From: Tretioscincus oriximinensis
Lineage: Eukaryota; Chordata; Lepidosauria; Squamata; Gymnophthalmidae
Assembly: GCA_022410635.1 (NCBI GenBank)
Contig: JAJVDF010000253.1
Span: 1,157,125 to 1,221,124 of the forward strand
DNA length: 64,000 nt
Direction: 5' to 3'
Shown here: one piece after another, positions 56,668 to 64,000 of the stretch
Position numbering within the stretch: position 1 is the first letter of the stretch
Layout: the number at the start of each line of letters is the position of its first letter
Notes under the pieces: model-generated
What the model saw: only the letters and a program-made list of their open reading frames with translations
Told to the model about the DNA's origin: nothing
The model's database searches: none
Position numbers and translations under genes: made by a program

Positions 56668-58039
56668 GGAAGATGAGAAGGGGATGGGATGGATAGATAG
56701 TACATTGGGTGTAATGAACGAGGGTCTGGGCAGGCTATGGGGGGCAATGGAGGCCCTGCTGAGTTGTTGCCTATGGGATCACAAAGGGTCNACCATGAGT
56801 GCTGAAACACAGGTGTTCATCTGGAATTTCCACCAGCAACTGAAAGGTTTTGCCACCCTTTGCGGTGTCTCATTGGGACTCCCTGCCAGCCAGAAGACCC
56901 ACTTCCAATTGAGGTGAAGTGCAAAGGAAAGTAACTCAACTTTGGGTGGATTATTCTCACCTGTTTGGAGCAGTCCCTGGCCAGCAGTTCCAGCAAAGGT
57001 ATGAAGTCAAATACAGAGCATCTTGCAAAACCTATACAGGGGAGGAATTCCTTGCATGGCGCAGTGCCAGTCTAGCTCCACCCATTCCTTTGTTTCTTCC
57101 CCCACTCCTTTTGGTCACATGACTTCTTGCCCCACCCACCTATGTGGTTCTGCGAATGGGACAGACCAAGGGGGTGTAGATTCCTCATGTCTGATGCTCT
57201 TTGCAGAAGAAACTCTTCCTGTGCTCCTTCCTACCCCAGTTGTTGTCCTCCAGTGATTGACCGTTGAGCTTGTCATTCCCTGCTCCTCTTATCCAACCAT
57301 CTTCCCTGGCTTAAGAGAGGACAACATCTGTGAGCATAGCTTCTCATTGTGTATGACTCCCAATTATGTTTGAACATACTTAATGGTTGTGTTTGTGAAT
57401 CCTTTGGAGACACTTAAGAAAGCATTGTTGCTTTTCCTCCCTACATGCACCTTCAGCAGTCCACAAAAAGCCTTTCACCATTTTTTGGTTTGGTTTTGAC
57501 GAGCTCACCCATGGCANATTGTGGAGCCCAATGTAAAGGCAAGTGCCTTTGCTTTATGTGGACGTGCATTGAGGGTGCAATTCAGAATGCTTTGCTGGCT
57601 CCCTTTAACAATCCTGCATGTTTTCAGCCATTGAAATTCCGTTGAACATGTTTCAAGCACTAGTTGTCTTAAACTCCACACAGTTCTCACTGCATTCCAG
57701 TGGATGACGTAGAACAATGCTCAGTTTGGAAAAGGCCCGAGATTGATAAGTATGGACTGCCTGATACCACTCACTTGCCCNCTCTTCTCCTGTGAAAGGA
57801 CACCATATGGGGTTCCTTCTCCACATGAATGGACTTTGCTGTCAAGAGTACAATGCTAGTATGTCAAAGGAGTTTATCTCTATATATGTTTCCTCCCCAA
57901 AGCTGTAACAAGGCTCTGTGGCCACCTAGTGTAGGGTAATTCGGCGCTCACTGTAACTAGACGGCCCATGATGCGCTCTGGGTCAGAAGTGGTATACTAT
58001 ATCAGAATTGTACACCAGATTAGAACTGGTACACAGAGA
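56668..58039. other. No gene seen
   Basis: Moderate G/C sequence with only chance open frames; no family recognised. Confidence 0.45.
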
Positions 58040-58462
58040 GAAGAAGAGTATTATCTGGTTCCCCATGTCCTTTGAGGAATGGTTTTAAGGATCTAGGGTT
58101 TTTTAGTCTTCAAAAGAGAAGGCTGAGTGGAGACCTGATAACGGTTAACAAATACCTGGAGGGCTTCATAGAGCAGAGGGATCACCTTTGTTCTCATTGG
58201 TACATGGAAGGACTAGAAACAATGTGATGAAACTGTAAGGAAGTAGATTTTGATTAGATATCATAAAAATCTTTCTGACAGCAAGGCTTACCAACAAGTG
58301 GAATAGGTTGCCACAAGAGGTGGTGAGTTCTCCTTCACTGGAAGACTTCAAACAGCGGCTGGGCAGCCAACTGTCTGGGATGGTTTAGGAATTCCAGAAT
58401 TGAGCAGGGCATTGCACCCAATAGCCCTAGAGGAGCTCCCTTCCAATTCTCTGATTCTATGA
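58040..58462 (+). mobile_element. CR1 of a second subfamily (GATTCTATG end)
   Basis: Diverged CR1 3' region (GTCTTCAAAAGAGAAGGCTG, GAATAGGTTGCCACAAGAGG, CTTCAAACAGCGGCTGG) ending TCTGATTCTATGATTG, the classic CR1 end. This differs from the TTCTTATG tail of the other copies. Confidence 0.75.
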
Positions 58463-59820
58463 TTGCCTTTCAATGTTTATCCTGTATGCTCTCCTTTGTG
58501 ATCAAGATATCTGTTCTCCAATCCATGTCAGCAGACCCTGTGCCAGATTTGTCCTGAAATTGGCTGCAGCAGAATGGTTTCACCAGAGGAAAACAAGGCT
58601 AAAGTGCTCTGGAGGACAAGACCTGATCAATTCAGTGGTAAAATAGCAGCCATATAAAGTGTAGGGGAGAAGAACACATAAGTCTAGATGTCCCCTTGGT
58701 TAGATAACTGAGGAGGTGTCTGCTTACATTTTCTTAGGGTACCAGGGAAGTACAAGCTTTTGTTTCTCCTAGAAAAGAGGTGAGATCAGAGCTTTTACCA
58801 CTTTCTCAATACCAGCATCAGACAAAAGGGGAAAAAAACGCCTACTGATAAATATATCTGCACGCATTTATGTGGTTTTTATAGAACAGGCGCCATCACC
58901 TTTCCACTCTGCCACCAAACCTTTTCTTTTCTTTTTTTTAATTTCCTTTATCCTTTCTGTCCCTCTTTCCACTTTTCCTTCCCCTCCAAGTCTTTTGAAG
59001 ATGCGTCAGGTCTGGAGTTCAGCTTAATCCAACTGCTAGATGTATTATTCATTTCTACGCTTTAATGATGTGATAAGGTTTCTGGAAATAGGAAAAAAGG
59101 CTCATTAAACTGTCATTTGAATATAGATCACAACTAAATTTTGAGCGAGTGATGAAGCCTGCCAGCCAAGCATGGCCTCTCCCTTCCAACAGACCTGCTT
59201 TGCACATATGCCAGGCGGGCATTTTCAGAGGAAAGAGCAGAGAGATTAGTACTTATACACTATTGATTCTTCAATTAATTAATGGAAGAGATGCAAAGTA
59301 ACTAAGAAAGAAGGCAAGGAAGGGAAAGGGAAATATTTGCACAGATGGGAAACGCCAAAGGACAAATCAGCCGAAATCTGCAAAAAAACACAGAGACATA
59401 AATGTACGCCAGCCTTAACTACAGATTCATAATGAATAAGGCAGATGTGGTTCTACTTTAAAAACAACTGGAAAGTAGCAGTTTTNGGGGAAAATCAGAT
59501 TAAGGCTGCTTCCCAATGACATGTTTTGTTTCATTACTTTAAAGCTGGAAAAACACATTTGCAATTCTGCCCCACCTACCTTCAATTTTTCACGCTGTTT
59601 CCTGTTGCCCCTTGTATTTCCTTGTGTTCTCATGACAACACACATCCCATAAGTCATTGCTACATTTATTTTACTTCATTTCCAAACATTCTCTGCAAGC
59701 TGAGAGCCAACAAACGTTTGCATCTGCCCTCAAATTCTTGCGAGATTTATGATTTTCCCATAATGGAAGGCCCCAGAAAGGCTATTTTTCATATCTCAGA
59801 GAAGTCTGCTCTGTAATCAG
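58463..59820. other. Quiet region, no gene seen
   Basis: Few recognisable repeats; possible unique or conserved non-coding DNA. Confidence 0.45.
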
Positions 59821-60207
59821 CATGGATAGCTCAGTCACTAAGGGATCTGTCTCNCAGCTGGGAGATAGGGTTTCGAAGCCCTGTGTCATACGTGGGGAGG
59901 TGTGAGCACCTTCCATTAGCCTGTAGCTCTAGACAACCCAGCTATTTGAAAGCATGATTTGCAAGAAATTACAACTGACTGCAAGTAGATACATGGGAAC
60001 CACCATAACCTGGTGGGGAAGATAGAATGGAAACCTTCGGGCAAAATATATCCTTGTAAGCTGCTTTGAGTCCCTTTGAAAGGTGAGAAAAGCGGGGTAT
60101 AAGAACCAAGTTCTTCTTCTTCCTTCTTCTTCCTTCTTCTTTCTTCTTTCTTCTTTCTTCTTTCTTCTTTCTTCTTTCTTCTTTCTTCTTTCTTTCTTTC
60201 TTCTTTC

Positions 60208-60246
<39 letters not shown>
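59821..60246 (+). mobile_element. tRNA-derived (TTC)n SINE with mutated tail
   Basis: Head CATGGATAGCTCAGTCAC, B box GGTTTCGAAGCCC and full body. The tail evolved into TTCTTCC/TTTC repeats and then (ATC)n at about 60210-60246. Confidence 0.85.
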
Positions 60247-60247
<1 letters not shown>

Positions 60248-60599
60248 GACAAACAGCAATGGCTGGAAAATCCGAGACCGTGGGTCTTTAGCAAGTGGAT
60301 TGCAAAACTCACAGTAACTCGTGGGGTGGATTCAGTAAACTAATATCTCAGTAAAAGTCCTACATAGGGATACAGCCTAAGACTGCTTCTACATTGGGGC
60401 TTATTCTGGATTATATTTTAGAAAATAGGAACCTGCCATTCTCAGGCTGCCCAGGGCCTGCATTAGCACATGGCTACCTAGATCTTATTCCATAATATAT
60501 CCCAGAATAAGGTCCAGGTATTTTTTTGGAATGTTTCTTCTATTTTAAGACAGTATTCCAAAATTGAATTACTTATTTTACCTCTTCCCACCAACACAG

Positions 60600-60800
60600 A
60601 TTCAATAGAAGAAAAAGAGGAGAAGAAGAATGCATTTATATTCCCCATTTTCCTCAACCCAAAGAGTCTCAAGGCATCTTCCATAACCTTATGTTCTTCT
60701 ATTCACAAGAACAGAGTTGAGAGAGCACCAATGAACTGTGACTAGCCCAAGTCACCCAGTTCATGGAGGAATGTGGAACTGAACTGGGAGCAGATGTCAC
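60600..60800 (-). mobile_element. Old GTAGTGGTTAGAGTGT-type SINE fragment
   Basis: Reversed 3' part: AGAAGAAAAAGAGGAGAAG, CCAAAGAGTCTCAAGGC, GTGACTAGCCCAAGTCACCC. The head is lost. Confidence 0.55.
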
Positions 60801-63479
60801 TTCAACAACAAGTTCTGACTGGGCTGGTCAATGGTTGCTTCTGTATTTTTAGAGAAAGCTGGTTGAAGATTGAGATATATAAGTGAGAATAAGAAAGATG
60901 TATGAATCTGGATTGTTTTTACTCCTCCCAGTGACTCTTTATTCTCAAACTCCATTTGGATATTGAGTTGTGACTCAGAGAATTCTGTTCATCTGTCTTT
61001 ACTTTTGGACAGTTCTGCCTAGAGTCGTGTGGAGTTTGCTTTGCACTTGAATATTCATTTGAGCAGTATGTGTCTGTGTACCTTTGTATCAAATTGTACA
61101 AGCAGCTGGTCCATATTGTACAATGCTGAAAATAGAGTTACCAAGTTCCCACATCATGATTGCTATAAAGAAAGCAGGAATGCTAGGTGGCTACACTTGG
61201 AGGACACTTAGACTGAGAGCACATGACATAAACTTACCTGATTCTTGACGCTATGTTCCATTATCTTTGTTGCCTTGCCATACGTCTTAGTGGAGGATTC
61301 GCAATAATCTAGAATAGATCTGGAATAGAAGAAGAATCTCCTATTGCTGATCTTTTCTGACTGTATGGCNAAATGCCTGCATCCTCCATTAGAGAATGCC
61401 TGCAGTCCTGTCATCTGTCACACCCTCGTGAAGGGACAAGCACTGCGAGAAGACGCCAGGCAATATGACTGCAGGGTTGCAACTGGCTGGCCATGCGCAG
61501 CTCAGTCTTCTGGCGATGTCTCATGAGCTGCGAACCATCTCCATGTGGATCCAGCAAAAGATCTATCTTTTCCCCATTGAAATCCGCAGTCACTTTTAGA
61601 TTGTGGATTTCACTCGCTTTCCTCCTCTATGTTTGTTTGTTTATTTATATTTATACACCGCCCCATACCCGAAGGTGTCGTACCTTAATCCCTCCCTGCC
61701 CTCCCTAAGACAATTTCTCTATCAAGGTGTTTCCTGATAAATGAAACTTCTGTAAGCCTGTTTATTTTAATGAGGTTTTAAATCATTGTCGCTAACAACT
61801 GATAATGCAGACCAGTAGGTTTTTGGAAAACAATACATTTGTTTTAAAAACAAACCAACGTAACTTTGAGTATTCATCCTCTGTTGCCTGACTTGTGGGT
61901 CACAGTGAGAGAGATGTGTTGGTAAAAGGCCAAGCTGTGTGCGGTTTTGTAACTAACAAGGCTAAACATGACATCAGGGCTTATTAGAAAGCCTGCAGAA
62001 AATAAAATAGGATTGTTAGGCTGTTGATCTCAGAGATGCATCATATGTGGAATGTTTTGTACTGTTCATGCTGCCTTCCCTCCTCATAAAGGCAGAGGAA
62101 ATCAAACGGAAAAGAATTAAAAGAAGAGCACACGGCCACCTGTGTCTACCGTACTTCTGCATGGTTTGCAGGCTCCCCTCACCCCGTTTTCCCCCTTTTA
62201 TTTATTTCAGAGAGAAGCAGCAAGAAATTTATGCCTTGCTGCTCGTGCAATTTAAATACAGAAATTAAAAAGGGAAGCCAAGGACATTGCATTGTTTCTA
62301 ATCAATGTTAAATAAAACACCGGGAACAAAGTAATGTGGTCAAGCCCGAGTGGCTAGATCTGTGCCTATGGCCTCGTGATCTTCTTTTGAAACTCAGCCC
62401 TTTGGGGAGGGGGTGATGGTGGCTGTTAGCGTAATGAAGGAAGGATGAGATTCGGATTCAAAATCTTCCTTTGATCTCCCACCAATGTTGTGGGTTCTGC
62501 CATTAAGCAATGCATAGAGCAGCTTTCAACCAAAACCTTTCTTCTCGTTCACACTCTTTATCGGATCATTCTGAGCAAACGCTTGCCTTGATGCTCTTCC
62601 AACTGCTTTCCTTTGTTGTGGATTCTCATCAGGTTGTGGGCAATGAGAATGCCATACACGTATGAGAATCCAGCTATCTCACATGATTGTATGAGAAAGA
62701 GGGTCCCCACGAATGAGAATTTATCCTGCTGAATCCATTTCTTGAACAAGCTGGGCCTGGGGAAGAATCTGGGAGGGGTGTCGGTAGGACCTGGGTGGAA
62801 ACTGGGCGGAATCTTGGCTGGTTTTTTTTAATGTAGTTTTAATTATTATTTTAATTATCATTTTACTAATTTTTACAATAGATTTAGTATCTATGAATTT
62901 CATCATATTGTATTTTGCACTTATATTTGCACACATTTTATGTCCTTTTTGATTTGTATTTGCCTGTATTTTAGTAAAGATATGGTCTTAAGGCTTATCA
63001 TTACACTTATATTGAACAAGGCCTTTAGTTTCTTGGTTGTTGCTTGGGTGTCATCTTAGCTAAGATGGGCTATTTTAGCAGCTGAATCAACTGAAGGACA
63101 CCAAATGTGTTGGTAAGAAATAGTGGTGGTGGTGGGTGTGATGGGTTCAACCTCCCCAGCACACCCCTGAGTGAAGTCTTGATCCTGCCTGATCAGTTTT
63201 CAGTTGGGGCAAATCTTAATAGGGTGCTGAGAAAACCAGAGCCAGTGCCAAGATGCCAGGGCCTCTGATAATGAAAAAATCAAGCAGTGTAATACAGAAG
63301 ATGGTTAGTTCCCCTTTCATGGAAATCACCAGAGTAAGGCTGGACCAGCCATCAGTTCTGGAGTTGGATTGATGACCCTAAAGATCCATTCCAATTTTAT
63401 AAAAGAACTAGCCAGATTAGCCTGTTGTGTTANGGTAATGCAACAGATTCTAGCCTCTCTTCCCTTCCTCCCATCTATG
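60801..63479. other. No gene seen
   Basis: 61340-61620 is a copy of the unclassified 16.3-kb repeat and 61625-61690 a short LINE/SINE tail on the minus strand. 61700-63400 is mostly unrecognised. Confidence 0.45.
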
Positions 63480-63656
63480 CTTCTGCACACTCACTTTCTT
63501 TCACTTGCTGCTTCTTTCTTTTGTTCCTTCCTTCTCCCCTTTTCCCTTCTTTATCTTCCTTCCCTTCCTATATCCATTCCTTCCTTTGTTCTTCCCTTCC
63601 TCCTTATATCCATTCCTTCCTTCCTGCTTNTCTTCCTTCCTTTTTCTCTGGAGGCT
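63480..63656 (+). repeat. Pyrimidine-rich (TTCC)n low-complexity tract
   Basis: CTTCCTTCC-type repeat with ATATCCATTCCTTCCTT occurring three times in variant form. Confidence 0.75.
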
Positions 63657-63980
63657 GCCCTCTTTCATACTCATTTTATTATATGTACTCAGATAGGTAC
63701 ATGTAATAAACAAGTATCAAAGAGTCCAACATTCCAAGATGTAATGACCAAAGACGGGGCTTGAACATTTGGCAGCCTCCAGAAGGCAATGGCAGGATTT
63801 GGAACTTTGGCAGCCTCCAGAAGGAAAGGGCAGAAGATAAGCAGAAAAGATGGGAAACAAGGAGAGGAGAAAGAAGGAAAGAAAGGCTGTAAATGTACTA
63901 CATATTAACACGGAATGGAAAGCGCTTTAGAAAATTCCTAATTCAACCTGAAGTGGGTGCCCCATTCCCCCTCTGGTTTA

Positions 63981-64000
63981 AGAACATAAGAACATAAGAA
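63981..64000 (-). mobile_element. CR1 tail at the window edge
   Basis: (AAGAACAT)n at the last bases is the reversed tail of another CR1-type copy continuing beyond the window. Confidence 0.6.

Noticed and set aside
63369..63764. 131-codon frame at 63.4-63.8 kb
   Set aside because: It reads through a (TTCC)n tract, giving Ser/Leu/Phe/Pro runs.

Overview
The window looks like nuclear DNA from a squamate reptile. It is A/T-rich and dominated by CR1-type LINE ends with (TTCTTATG)n tails, L1-like ORF2 ends, two tRNA-derived SINE families (one ending in (TTC)n, one in AAATAAATAAAT), palindromic MITEs and solo LTRs. Scattered single Ns and two N runs (445-576 and 49706-50180) point to a draft assembly. 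Species cannot be fixed from sequence alone; a gecko-like lizard is only a guess. No rRNA, tRNA gene, CRISPR array or bacterial operon was seen.

One protein-coding gene is well supported: a three-exon, plus-strand gene at 48229-53719 for a secreted three-finger (Ly6/uPAR/PATE/three-finger-toxin superfamily) protein of 96 residues. Exon 1 encodes a signal peptide, exon 2 the first half of the finger domain, and exon 3 the second half with the diagnostic CC-x4-C-N ending. All splice sites are canonical, both introns are phase 1, and the eight mature cysteines match the minimal three-finger core. It carries no GPI-anchor tail. Whether it is a physiological Ly6/PATE-like protein or a relative of the venom branch cannot be decided here.

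Layout: 0-5 kb holds nested SINE/MITE, a rearranged CR1, a solo LTR inserted in a MITE, and an old CR1. 5-20 kb is mostly gene-free with SINEs, a second solo LTR (10.1-10.8 kb), a CR1 (13.3-13.8 kb), foldback elements (9.7, 15.4 and 16.6-17.2 kb) and a LINE end (17.8-18.2 kb). 20-35 kb has a 5'-inverted LINE with perfect target duplications (26.35-26.78 kb), a quiet stretch (26.8-29.4 kb), a 5'-truncated L1 with target duplications (30.15-31.07 kb), tandem palindromic MITEs (33.05-33.6 kb) and a third solo LTR (34.06-34.82 kb). 35-46 kb has SINEs, a large multi-hairpin element (39.4-40.4 kb), a 188-bp hAT-type MITE (43.75 kb) and an L1 end (45 kb). 46.8-47.5 kb is a fourth solo LTR lying just upstream of, and parallel to, the three-finger gene. 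54.8-64 kb contains a degenerate tandem repeat split by a possible LTR, further SINEs, a CR1 with the classic ATTCTATG-like end, and quiet DNA.

The four solo LTRs are one family. Comparing them with their 6-bp target duplications fixes the ends as TGT(C/T)...GTTA, which is not the usual TG...CA. The repeats and the gene do not form a functional system together. The one plausible interaction is the LTR 742 bp upstream of the gene's ATG, which could supply promoter or enhancer activity.
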